The notes beneath the pieces were generated by a model that was given only the letters and a program-made list of their open reading frames with translations, was not told where the DNA came from and did no database searches. From assembly GCF_013520985.1 (NCBI RefSeq), contig NZ_JACDTY010000005.1:287753-351752 (forward strand): a DNA stretch of 64,000 bases. Reading direction: 5' to 3'. Made by a program: the position numbers and the translations under genes. Shown here piece after piece: positions 1 to 9,831 of this stretch (within the stretch, counting starts at the first letter, position 1; the number at the start of each line of letters is the position of its first letter). The stretch comes from Mesorhizobium neociceri. Lineage in GTDB: Bacteria > Pseudomonadota > Alphaproteobacteria > Rhizobiales > Rhizobiaceae.

Positions 1-1
1 C

Positions 2-3000
2 AGCAAGGGCCACATCGGCGAGAACGGCACACCCGTCACCGTGACGATGCGCGGCACTGGCGGTCTCATCGCACGGGCGCAGAACGATGTCCGCATCACC
101 GCCCCGACCAGCGATCTCAGGCTGGAATCCGTCTATTCGAAGAGCGGCAACGCGTATCTGACCGCGACCGATGAGTCGATCGTCGACGCGCTGCCCGGTT
201 CGACCGCAACCAAGGTCCAGGCGCAACACATCTGGCTCAACGCCGCCGGCAGCATCGGCACGAGCACCAACGCGCTCGAGATCGATGTCACTGGCACCCT
301 GTCCACCGATCCGACCATCAACGCCACCAACCGCGGCACGATCATTGCGGTCGCGGGCGGCTCGATCTTCCTGACCGAAACCCACGGCGACATGAATCTC
401 CGCGGCATCCATTCGATCAACGAAGACGTCACGCTGGTGGCGAACGAAGGATCGATCATCGACGCCGAATTGCCAGATCCGAACTACAACCTGAGCGTTC
501 CGAACTCCAACAACGGTCAATCGCCTCAGACACGGGCGCTGGTGCTGCCGAAGGCCGACGTGATCGGCCGCAATGTCAACCTCACCGCCCATATCGGCAT
601 CGGTTCCGTCGCCAACGAACTCGACATCGACAGCTCCGCTTCCGCAGCGGGCACGGTCAGTGCGCACACCGACCTCGAAAGCATCTATCTGATCGAGACC
701 GCGGGCGATCTGATCCTCAACGAGGCCGGCGCAGGCACCGCCAATGCGGCGGCGTTCGCCGATGCAGTGGCTTTCATCACCGCCGTCAACGGCAGCATCC
801 TCAACGGCCGCACCGACGGTCTGGCCAACGTCGTGTCGCGCAAGACCTATCTGTTTGCGTCCAAGAGCATCGGCACCAGCGCCAAGCGTCTCACCACGGC
901 GGTCGCCAATCTCGAATCCTGGTCGTACGAGAACGACACCTGGGTCGAGAATCTCGGCGCGCTGGAAGTTGGCGGTGTGCGGGCCGAGACCTCCGGCGTC
1001 AATGCCGGCGGCGGCGCCTATATCAAGGCATCGAGCCCGATCCTGATCACCGAAAGCAGCATCGCCGAGCAGGCCGAGCTCGAATTCTGGGCCGAGGACG
1101 ACCTTGAAGGAACACATATCGGCGACGACGACCTTCCCGATGACATCACCGTCGCGGCCGGCGTGACGCTGGAGGCCTCACTGGGCGATGTGCGCCTGCT
1201 GGCCGGCGACGACGTGCATACGAACGCAACCTCGGTGATCATCTCGCCGACCAAGATCCTGATTGCGGGCGACTACCAGGCGTCCGGCGTCACCGATCCA
1301 GATCCCGGCGTCGGCACCTACATCGAACTGCATGGCGCACTGCAGGCACCGCAGATCGAGATCGTCGGCGGTCTCGACAAGGACAGCGTCCTGATCGACG
1401 TCGCCGCGCTGCGCGGCGACACATTTGTCCACGGCGGCGAGAGCGAGGACCTCATCACGGTCAACAAGCTGCCGTCGATGACCACTTATCTCGGCCAAGT
1501 CGTGGCGGCGGGGGCCAACGGCCTGCCCGCCTTCGGCCGCAATGCTGCCGGCCGCATCATCCGCGACGAGCTGACAATCGACGGCGAGGGCGGCACCGAT
1601 GCTGTTGTCGTCAACATCGAGGGCGACGCCGACTATGTCATGAACATCCATGACAGCGGTGCCGGCGACGATGGCGTCGACACGCTGACCATCGAGGGCA
1701 CAAACATTGCGGACACGTTCCTGTTCCGCAAAAATTTCATCGCCCATATGGTGCCTGCCGGCACCGACGGTTACCTGCCGGCGGTCGAGCGCATCAATTA
1801 TGACGCCAGCAGCAATGGGCGCGTCATTGTCGAGGGCAATGAAGGCAACGACCGCTTCTATTTCGACGACAATGCGGCGATCCTGACCGTCGACGGCGGC
1901 GTCGGCAACGACTTCTTCCAGGTCGGCCAGATCTTCGGCAGTTCACGCGACCAGAAGGTCGATGCCGACGGCAAGATCGATCCGAACGGCGCCTATGCGA
2001 TCATCTCGGAAGAGGACCGCTTCGCCACGACCGAGACGACGCTCGGCTACCTGTCGCAAGGCATCACCGTGCCGGCCGTACTCTATGGCGGCAGCGGCGA
2101 GGACATGTTCGTCGTCTACTCCAACCATGCCGATCTCAGGCTCGAGGGCGAGGACGACAATGACGAGTTCGTCATCCGCGCTTTCGCGCTGGCCGAGGGC
2201 GTCAATGTCAAGGTCAATGGCGGCAATGGCGATGACGTCATCCAGTACAATGTCAACGCGCCGGTCAACATCGATGGCGGCGCCGGTTTCGACCGGGTCG
2301 TTGTGTTGGGCACGGAACTCGACGACACCTTCGTCATCACCAAGGACGGCGTCTATGGCGCCGGCCTGACGATCAAGATCAGCAACGCCGAGGCGATGGA
2401 TGTCGACGGCCTCGAAGGCGACGACACGTTCTATGTGCTGTCGACCGCCGACGATATCGTCACCACGCTGATTGGCGGCCTTGGCAGCGACACGTTCAAC
2501 GTCGCCGGCGACGTGACGCAGACCGTGGTGTCGGACGACGCCAATGGCGACAGCGGCACCATCACCCATACGGTGAGCAGCGCCGACCCGCGGTTCAACG
2601 GCCTGTTCACGCCCGGCATCGACCTGACCACCAAGGGCAGCACCGCCGTTGCGGTCGACATCGATGACGGCCTGCAGGTGAGGGAAGACGATGCGACATC
2701 GGTGGACAGCTACATGCTGACGCTGCCGATGGCGCCGGTTGCCGGCACCATCGCCTATGTCACGGTCTCTGCCGCGCAAGCCTCGGCCCAGCAGCGCGCC
2801 AAGCAGGGCCAGACCATCCTGGTTTCGCTGGACGGCATCAACTTCTCCGAAGCGGTGACGGTGGCGTTCGACGGCGGCAACTGGGCCGCTGGCCAGCGCA
2901 TCTACGTCAAGGCGATCTCCGACAGCGCTGAGGAAGGCAAGACGGTCGTTGCCATCAGCCATTCTGTCATCAATGTCGACAGCAACGGCGTCGCCCAGCC

Positions 3001-6000
3001 ACTCGACAATTACGCGATTCCGAACGTGCTGGTCACCGTCATCGACGACGACAAGCCGGACGCCATCATCTCTGAAAGCGGCGGCTCCACCAGCGTGTTC
3101 GAAGGCGGCGCCAGCGACGATTACACAGTGGTGCTGAGCAAGGCGCCGGCAGCCGGCGAGATCGTCACCGTGACGCTGACCTCCAGCAGCGACCAGGTCA
3201 GCCTATCGCGCACGACGATCAAGTTTGGGCTGGTCGCAGACATCCCGAACGGCATCTTCGCCTGGAACGACGCACAGACCGTGCTCGTCTCCTCACCGAG
3301 CGATGGCACGCCCGAAAACCGCATCGTCGCCACCATCAGCAACACCGTCACCTCCGACAAGGCGGACGGCATCTATGCCGATGTCGAAAGCCAGAAGGTC
3401 AGCGTTGAGGTGGTCGATTCCGACACCGCCGCTGTCCGGATCATCGAGACCAATGACAGCACCACAGTGTCGCAGGCCGGCGAAACCGACAGCTACCAGA
3501 TCGTGCTGTCGACACAGCCGATCGCGCCGGTAACGGTCCACATCACTATTGACGGCCAAGCCAGCGTCGATCTCGGTACTTCGCCTGGCGTGCAGCAGGA
3601 CGCCACGGGCTACTTCGTGGTCTTCGACGGCACCAACTGGGATCAGCCGGTCACCGTCAATCTCGTCTTCGACAGCGCCGGCCAGGCGCCGCCCGAAGGC
3701 ATCCGCGTGTTTTCGCAGCAGCCGCATGATCTGACGCGCATCGGCGGGCCGTTGTTCGTCGAGGGCGGCGTCGGACCGGAAGACCGTTCGCTGACGCCTT
3801 CGGTGGCACTGCCGGACGAATTCAACCCGCAAGTTGTCCGGCAAATCGAGGTCGATGACGGCACTGATGTCGACCAGTTGGTTGTGTTCAGCGACACCGC
3901 CCAGGCACCGCTGACGGGCGTTTTGACCGACACTCATATTTCGGGCCTCGGCATGCCATCCAACCCGCTGTCGGTCGACTATAATGACGGCAATCCGCCG
4001 GTCGATGTTGCGCGCGGCATCACCTACACCAATCTGCAAGTGGTCGAAGTCCTGCTTGGCGTCGCCAACGACAACTTCACCATTGAGAGTACCAAGGACG
4101 AGACACTGACGGTCGTGCATGGCGGCGGCGGCAGCGATACGCTGACTGTCCACAACAGCATCGGACCGGTCGTCCTGTTCGGCGACACGTCGGCCAACGG
4201 CCTGCGCTACTCTTCAACGCCGGGCACGCCGAACGGCACCGCCTATTCGTTCCTCAACACCGGCAACGACATCATCGATGCCTCGGGCGCCCATGGCGTC
4301 GTGGTCATCGATGGCGGCGCCGGCACGGACACCCTGACCGGCGGCCACGGCACCAACTTCATCGCTGGCGGCGCTGACGCCGATCACATCTTCGGTGGCA
4401 CCACAGGCAAGAACTGGATCATCGGCGACTCGTCCTTCGACGTCGACTATCGCAACCGCACCGTCATCATCGACCATGACGGCGTGAACGCTCAAGGGAT
4501 CACTGAAACGGCCGGCGCCGACATCATCACCGGCGGCGATACCGGTGACGTCATCATCGGCGATCACGGCATCATCACCCAGGTGGCAACGGTCAACGGC
4601 TCCACGCTGGTGCTGGTGCCCGGCACGCTCGACATGATGCTCGACCGTGCGGTCATCAAGGTCGAGACATCGAACCCGTCGGTCGGCGGCGACGACCAGA
4701 TCGACGCCGGCAAAGGGCCCAACATCGTCTTCGGCGGCTTTGGCGCCGACATCATCAAGAGCACCGGTGGCCAGGACCTGGTCGTCGGCGACAATGGCAG
4801 CGCCGAATTCGCAAATGGCCTGCCAACCATCGTCAAGACGACGTCGCCGGAATTCGGCGGCGCCGACCAGATCACCAGCGCCGGCGGCCGCAACATACTG
4901 GTCGGCGGCTCGGCCGGCGACTCGATCAAGGTGCTCGGCGGCAGCGTTCTGGACATCGGCGACGTCGTGCTCGGCGACAATGGCATGATCCTGTTCGATG
5001 CCTTCGGCAACGTCACCAGCATCGAGAGCACGGACCCGATCCATTACGGCGACGACGTCATCGAGACGGGCGCCGGCGACAACATCGTCATTGCCGGCTC
5101 CGGCAACGACCAGGTGACCTCGCAGGGCGGCGACGACGTCATCCTCGGCGACAATGGCAAGGCGACGTTCGAAAACAACATCCTTATCCGGATCGAGAGC
5201 GCCTTCGCCGATTTCGCACCGCTGCTAGGTGGCGTGCCGGTGATCATCGGCTACAAGGATACGATCAAGGCCGGCTCGGGCCGTAACGTCGTGTTCGGCG
5301 GCAATGGCGACGACGACATCACCGCCGGCGACGGCGACAGCGTCATCCTTGGTGACAATGGCTTGGCGATCTTCGACGCCACCGGCCTGCGCGTCTCGGT
5401 CGAGACGACTGATATCGCCTATGGCGGCAACGACACCATCACCATCGCCAGCGGCAACCACGTGCTGATGGGCGGTTCGTTCGCCGACAAGATCACCGCG
5501 GGCGGCGGCAACGACGTCATCCTGGGCGACAATGGCATTGCGCTTTATGTCGGCGGCAAGATGAGTTCGGTGCGCAGCGAGTGGACCGAGCATGACGGCA
5601 TCGACGACATACATGCCGGCAATGGCAGCCATGTCGTGTTCGGCGGTGGCGCCGGCGACAAGGTGATGATCGGTACCGGCAACAGTGTCGTGTTCGGCGA
5701 CAGCGGCTATGCCGAGTTCGACGACAGCCTGCCGACGCTGGCCTACTCCATCGACACTGCGAAGGGCGGGTCCGACACGATCACCACCGGTGACGGCGAC
5801 AACATCGTCGCCGGCGGCGCCTTTGGCGATATCATCACCACCGGCAATGGCTCCGACGTCATCTTCGGCGACAATGCGCGGTTCGAGTTCATCATCGCGT
5901 CGGCGCCGGGACTGCGCGTGGCCAATTTGCAGCGCGGCTTCACGATCAGCCCGCTCGATGGCGGCAACGACCTCATCAATTCGGGCGGCAGCAACGACGT

Positions 6001-9000
6001 CGTCGCCGGTGGCACCGGCGGCGACGAGATCCATGCTGGCGCCGGCAACGATCGCCTGTTCGGCGACCACGCTCTGTTCGACCGGGCGCTGCCAAACAAC
6101 CAGCGCGTCATCTCGATTTACATCACCGACGCCGACGGCGCCGGCAACGACAAGATTTACGGCGATGCCGGCAACGACATCATCGATGGCCAGCAAGGCA
6201 ATGACCGCCTGTTCGGCGGCGACGGCGATGACGACATCACCGGCGGCCACAATGTGGTCGGCGGCGCCGATGGCGACGACTACATTGAAGGCGGGGCCGG
6301 CGAAGACGTCGTGCTCGGCGACAATGGCCTGATCGCGCGCAAGGTCGTGGGTGGCACCGACTGGCGGAGCACGATCTGGCAGCTCAACCCGGCGGTACCG
6401 GGCAAAGCACCATCGCTGATGCGCGACGTGATCCGTTTCGATCTCATCGATGGTGTCGGCGGCAAGGACGAGGTCCATGGCGGCGACGACGATGACCGCA
6501 TCTTCGGCCAGCGCGGCGACGACCGGATGTCTGGCGACAACGGCATCGACGAGATTGTCGGCGGATTGGGCGCCGACCACATCGAAGGCGGCGCAGGGGT
6601 GGACTATCTGCTCGGCGACGAGGGCCAGATCCTGCGGGCGTTCAATGCCGACGGTTCGGCTCTGCTCAACAGCGACGGCAGCTGGCATCGCGATGTGGTG
6701 CTGGAAGAGGTCGCAACCATCGTCAGCATGGTCGCTCTCAATTCCAATACGGCCGTCTCGCGCACCAACCTGGCATCCCAGTTGCTGGGTCCCGACATGC
6801 TGCTGCTCGCAGGCGTGTACGATCCGAACAACGTCCAGGTCGTCAACGGCCCGGCGTGGAATACGAAGGCGCTCGGCATCGATCTTGAAGCCGCCTACAA
6901 CGACTTTATCGATGGCGGCGACGGCGACGACGTGATGTTCGGCCAGCGTGGCGACGATACGCTGCTCGGCGGCGCCGGCAACGACACCATCTTCGGTGAC
7001 CGCGCCTCCAATGGCAGCGGCTTCCAGACCGATCTGCCCAAGATCGTTAACGCTTTCCGGATCATCGCGGTGACCGATCCCACCGTTAACGTCGCGGTTC
7101 CCATCGACGGACTGGTGGTGGTTCCCGGCGTCAATCTGTTGCCTTCGGAACTAACCAACGCGTTGCCGCAGATCGAGATCATGCCCGGCGCAGCCGGATT
7201 CCTCGGTGAGTTCTCGGCGAAGAACACGATGCTGCGCGGCAACGGCAACCACTTCCAGGTATTTGCCTCGGTGCTGGCCGACGTGACGCGGCTGGAGGAC
7301 CTTGCCTATGGCAATGACGGCATCGACGGCGGTTCCGGCAATGACAGCATCTTCGGCGACGACGGACATATCACCAGCATCCCCGAAACCGGTCTGGCGG
7401 TCATCGACAAGGAGGTTGCCGGCCTGTCGGTCTCGATGGGCGACCTGCTGCGCGACCTGTCGTCGCTGGGATTTGCCAAGGACGCGCTGGATACAGCACC
7501 GAATGCGCCAGTTGTCAGCGTGACAGTAGGCGCCGATTGGATCGTTGGCGGCGACGGCGACGATACCATCTTCGGCGACACCGGGACCATCGTGGTTCCG
7601 GCGACGGCGCTGACCCTGGTCGGCGCCAACCTCACCGAAGGCGCGCTCAGCCTGCACAACTGGCTGATGGACTTCCAGACCGTCGTTGCCGACACGTCGT
7701 ATACTGCGCATGCGGCGGGCGAACAGGTCATCGCCGACTACGGCGTCAAGACCGGCACGACGAACGCTACCTTCGTAGCCGGCCAGTCGGTGTTGCGGCC
7801 TGCCACGCATCGGTTGAACATCGGCAACGATTATATCCGTGGCGGTCTCGGCAACGACTTTGTCGTCGGCGACCACGGCGTTGTCGTGCTGCCTGTGGTG
7901 AGCGCAGCGAACTCCGCCACGCTTGCCGGCATCTCCACCGCCGAACTCTCGACCGTCAATGCCGCACTCGCAGCGCAGGACAAGACGCGCACAGCGGCAC
8001 TGACGGCCCACATAAGCCGTGATCATGCCATCAACGCCAATGCCAACAAGGTTGGCAACTGGCTGTTCGGCAACGGTCTGGGTTACTCGCTCTCTGTCGG
8101 CAACGACCAGCTTTACGGCGACGAAGGCAATGACGTGCTGATCGGCGATGTCGGGTTGATCGAGCAGCCGATGCTGACGATCGCCAGCACGACCTCGACC
8201 ACCAAGTCGATCGCCGACGGCCTGCAGAACTCCTTCTTCAAGACCATAGACCGGCTCTATCTCGGCACCATCAGCGCGGCGCAGGCGCGTGCCGAGGCCT
8301 GGGGCGTGCAATCGACGCTCGCCGCATCGAAGGCCGCCGACTGGTCGAAGAACGGTTCGGTCAGCTCGTGGCTGCTCGACACCCTGGACAAGCGCCAGGC
8401 ACAGCGACCCGCTGCCGACTATATCGTTCTCGACAGCGACTACGTGGATGGCGGCATCGGCAATGACCTGGTGTTCGGCGACATGGCGGCCGTCATCCCG
8501 ATCATCACCAACACCACCGGCGCCGGCATGATCCAGAGCATGCGGGTGCTGCCCGTCGGCGAGACTGCCGCAACGCTGACCGCGACGCTGCGATACGTTT
8601 ACAACTACGGAGCGTACGGCCCGCTGCATGGCGTCGTCACGTCGGATGTGAACGTGCGCTCGTCGTTCCTGGTCGATGCTGACTGGCTGATCGGCAATGA
8701 CGGCGACGATATCCTCTATGGCCTGCTCGGCGCCGACTACATTCTGGGCGGCAACGGCAACGATCAGCTCTCCGGTGGCAACGGCTTCGATATCGTCAAT
8801 GGCGGCACCGGCACCAACATCTATGCCTTCGACCGTACGCGCGACACGGTCCAGGCCGGCGGCGGCACGGATGTGGTTCGCCAGTCGCTGGATGCAGGGT
8901 CTGCCAGCCTGGTGCTGGGCAGCTCCTGGGTCAGCCCGCTGATGACGCGGCTTGGCGCCAATGCCAGGACCGCCGCGGCGACGCTCGACCCGACCGGACT

Positions 9001-9481
9001 GGCTTCGGTCAGGGTCGGCGCCGCGCCCGCACTGGCCACGGGCATCAGTGCAACGCCCAAGGTGATCAATACAGTCGCGCAGGCGCTGCTCCGGCCCACG
9101 ACGGATCTGAACTTCATCAAGGGCTTCGACCAAACAACCTTGCTCGGTGGAGATGTTGTGCCGTTCATGCGGATGGCGCTGGCGCCGGACGCAGGCGATG
9201 CCGGGCTGTTCATGGCGTTTGCCGCCGCCGCTCCGCAGGCGAAGAAAAGTGCTGCCGGACCTGCCGAATTGATATCGGGCATTCGCAATGGCGACATCGC
9301 CATCAAAGGCACGACCCTTGCCTGGACCAACTGGTCCGACCTCATCGGCGGCGTCGACAAGGTCGCGGTCAAGGTTTCGGACAAGACACCTTACGTCGAT
9401 CTGGACGTGCTGCTCTTCGATGCCGATACAGGCCGGTTCGAAACGCATGCCGACGCCGACGACGACATCGCGTTCCACTAG
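2..9481 (+). CDS. Giant RTX/Calx-beta-like calcium-binding surface or secreted protein (5' partial)
   Basis: The frame is open to the left window edge, so the N-terminus lies outside; 3159 residues are visible. The first ~850 residues are beta-rich repeats typical of large filamentous adhesins. Next come three tandem ~120-residue Ig/Calx-beta-like units (about residues 880-1270), each ending in a VxDxD-type edge strand. From about residue 1400 to 2950 there are many glycine/aspartate RTX-type turns (GGxGxD) arranged in larger modules that end in GDNG or GDxG. Such proteins bind Ca2+ in the folded RTX turns and are normally exported by a type I secretion system; no T1SS genes are in the window. 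The role is probably adhesion or biofilm formation, which is inference. The long opposite-strand open frames here are codon-bias shadows. Confidence 0.85.
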   Translation, partial: SKGHIGENGTPVTVTMRGTGGLIARAQNDVRITAPTSDLRLESVYSKSGNAYLTATDESIVDALPGSTATKVQAQHIWLNAAGSIGTSTNALEIDVTGTLSTDPTINATNRGTIIAVAGGSIFLTETHGDMNLRGIHSINEDVTLVANEGSIIDAELPDPNYNLSVPNSNNGQSPQTRALVLPKADVIGRNVNLTAHIGIGSVANELDIDSSASAAGTVSAHTDLESIYLIETAGDLILNEAGAGTANAAAFADAVAFITAVNGSILNGRTDGLANVVSRKTYLFASKSIGTSAKRLTTAVANLESWSYENDTWVENLGALEVGGVRAETSGVNAGGGAYIKASSPILITESSIAEQAELEFWAEDDLEGTHIGDDDLPDDITVAAGVTLEASLGDVRLLAGDDVHTNATSVIISPTKILIAGDYQASGVTDPDPGVGTYIELHGALQAPQIEIVGGLDKDSVLIDVAALRGDTFVHGGESEDLITVNKLPSMTTYLGQVVAAGANGLPAFGRNAAGRIIRDELTIDGEGGTDAVVVNIEGDADYVMNIHDSGAGDDGVDTLTIEGTNIADTFLFRKNFIAHMVPAGTDGYLPAVERINYDASSNGRVIVEGNEGNDRFYFDDNAAILTVDGGVGNDFFQVGQIFGSSRDQKVDADGKIDPNGAYAIISEEDRFATTETTLGYLSQGITVPAVLYGGSGEDMFVVYSNHADLRLEGEDDNDEFVIRAFALAEGVNVKVNGGNGDDVIQYNVNAPVNIDGGAGFDRVVVLGTELDDTFVITKDGVYGAGLTIKISNAEAMDVDGLEGDDTFYVLSTADDIVTTLIGGLGSDTFNVAGDVTQTVVSDDANGDSGTITHTVSSADPRFNGLFTPGIDLTTKGSTAVAVDIDDGLQVREDDATSVDSYMLTLPMAPVAGTIAYVTVSAAQASAQQRAKQGQTILVSLDGINFSEAVTVAFDGGNWAAGQRIYVKAISDSAEEGKTVVAISHSVINVDSNGVAQPLDNYAIPNVLVTVIDDDKPDAIISESGGSTSVFEGGASDDYTVVLSKAPAAGEIVTVTLTSSSDQVSLSRTTIKFGLVADIPNGIFAWNDAQTVLVSSPSDGTPENRIVATISNTVTSDKADGIYADVESQKVSVEVVDSDTAAVRIIETNDSTTVSQAGETDSYQIVLSTQPIAPVTVHITIDGQASVDLGTSPGVQQDATGYFVVFDGTNWDQPVTVNLVFDSAGQAPPEGIRVFSQQPHDLTRIGGPLFVEGGVGPEDRSLTPSVALPDEFNPQVVRQIEVDDGTDVDQLVVFSDTAQAPLTGVLTDTHISGLGMPSNPLSVDYNDGNPPVDVARGITYTNLQVVEVLLGVANDNFTIESTKDETLTVVHGGGGSDTLTVHNSIGPVVLFGDTSANGLRYSSTPGTPNGTAYSFLNTGNDIIDASGAHGVVVIDGGAGTDTLTGGHGTNFIAGGADADHIFGGTTGKNWIIGDSSFDVDYRNRTVIIDHDGVNAQGITETAGADIITGGDTGDVIIGDHGIITQVATVNGSTLVLVPGTLDMMLDRAVIKVETSNPSVGGDDQIDAGKGPNIVFGGFGADIIKSTGGQDLVVGDNGSAEFANGLPTIVKTTSPEFGGADQITSAGGRNILVGGSAGDSIKVLGGSVLDIGDVVLGDNGMILFDAFGNVTSIESTDPIHYGDDVIETGAGDNIVIAGSGNDQVTSQGGDDVILGDNGKATFENNILIRIESAFADFAPLLGGVPVIIGYKDTIKAGSGRNVVFGGNGDDDITAGDGDSVILGDNGLAIFDATGLRVSVETTDIAYGGNDTITIASGNHVLMGGSFADKITAGGGNDVILGDNGIALYVGGKMSSVRSEWTEHDGIDDIHAGNGSHVVFGGGAGDKVMIGTGNSVVFGDSGYAEFDDSLPTLAYSIDTAKGGSDTITTGDGDNIVAGGAFGDIITTGNGSDVIFGDNARFEFIIASAPGLRVANLQRGFTISPLDGGNDLINSGGSNDVVAGGTGGDEIHAGAGNDRLFGDHALFDRALPNNQRVISIYITDADGAGNDKIYGDAGNDIIDGQQGNDRLFGGDGDDDITGGHNVVGGADGDDYIEGGAGEDVVLGDNGLIARKVVGGTDWRSTIWQLNPAVPGKAPSLMRDVIRFDLIDGVGGKDEVHGGDDDDRIFGQRGDDRMSGDNGIDEIVGGLGADHIEGGAGVDYLLGDEGQILRAFNADGSALLNSDGSWHRDVVLEEVATIVSMVALNSNTAVSRTNLASQLLGPDMLLLAGVYDPNNVQVVNGPAWNTKALGIDLEAAYNDFIDGGDGDDVMFGQRGDDTLLGGAGNDTIFGDRASNGSGFQTDLPKIVNAFRIIAVTDPTVNVAVPIDGLVVVPGVNLLPSELTNALPQIEIMPGAAGFLGEFSAKNTMLRGNGNHFQVFASVLADVTRLEDLAYGNDGIDGGSGNDSIFGDDGHITSIPETGLAVIDKEVAGLSVSMGDLLRDLSSLGFAKDALDTAPNAPVVSVTVGADWIVGGDGDDTIFGDTGTIVVPATALTLVGANLTEGALSLHNWLMDFQTVVADTSYTAHAAGEQVIADYGVKTGTTNATFVAGQSVLRPATHRLNIGNDYIRGGLGNDFVVGDHGVVVLPVVSAANSATLAGISTAELSTVNAALAAQDKTRTAALTAHISRDHAINANANKVGNWLFGNGLGYSLSVGNDQLYGDEGNDVLIGDVGLIEQPMLTIASTTSTTKSIADGLQNSFFKTIDRLYLGTISAAQARAEAWGVQSTLAASKAADWSKNGSVSSWLLDTLDKRQAQRPAADYIVLDSDYVDGGIGNDLVFGDMAAVIPIITNTTGAGMIQSMRVLPVGETAATLTATLRYVYNYGAYGPLHGVVTSDVNVRSSFLVDADWLIGNDGDDILYGLLGADYILGGNGNDQLSGGNGFDIVNGGTGTNIYAFDRTRDTVQAGGGTDVVRQSLDAGSASLVLGSSWVSPLMTRLGANARTAAATLDPTGLASVRVGAAPALATGISATPKVINTVAQALLRPTTDLNFIKGFDQTTLLGGDVVPFMRMALAPDAGDAGLFMAFAAAAPQAKKSAAGPAELISGIRNGDIAIKGTTLAWTNWSDLIGGVDKVAVKVSDKTPYVDLDVLLFDADTGRFETHADADDDIAFH

Positions 9482-9488
9482 ATCCGAA

Positions 9489-9524
9489 ATCCGGTTCATC
9501 AGCCTCTGGGCTGATGAACCGGAT
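9489..9524 (+). terminator. Perfect 16-bp hairpin after the giant RTX gene
   Basis: The arms 9489-9504 and 9509-9524 are exact reverse complements with a 4-nt TCTG loop, starting 8 nt after the stop codon. There is no clean T-run downstream, so this may be a stability or Rho-assisted terminator rather than a canonical intrinsic one. Confidence 0.7.
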
Positions 9525-9551
9525 CGACGATCTTTCGCTTACTCGTCTCTA

Positions 9552-9676
9552 GAGAGCGTTTCACCGTTTCACGGAAACGGCGAACCGCTCTATCTCTTTG
9601 TTTGACGCAATTCCGAAGGGAAAGCGCGACGCGCTTTTCCCGGGAAAGCGCTCACACTTTTCCTGGAATTGCTCTA
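9552..9676. repeat. Rhizobial mosaic intergenic palindromic repeat, two-hairpin copy
   Basis: Two adjacent imperfect hairpins. The first is bounded by AGAGCG/CGCTCT with an inner CCGTTTC/GAAACGG stem. The second is bounded by GCAATTCC (9607-9614) and GGAATTGC (9665-9672). The second half shares its arms and the core ACACTTTTCCTGGAATTGCT with the copy near 54.7 kb. With the preceding hairpin it fills the 350-bp gap before the phosphate transporter; no gene is seen there. Confidence 0.75.
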
Positions 9677-9831
9677 GCGCCGGCAAAGAAACGTGATCCG
9701 CATCGCGCGCCGAAACAAAGGCTGCAGCGCCCCTTGCGCGATCAAAAAGACCATAGCCGTCACACCAGCTTCATCGACCAGCCATAGCGTCATTCCGAGT
9801 TCTTTGCTGCAGTGCAAAACGGAGTCGGACG

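Noticed and set aside
7151..9499. 782-codon open frame on the minus strand opposite the giant RTX gene (also 5225-6688 and 1943-2962)
   Set aside because: Arg/Ala/Asp-rich low-information translations caused by GC-rich codon bias; no domains, and the plus-strand RTX frame is clearly coding.
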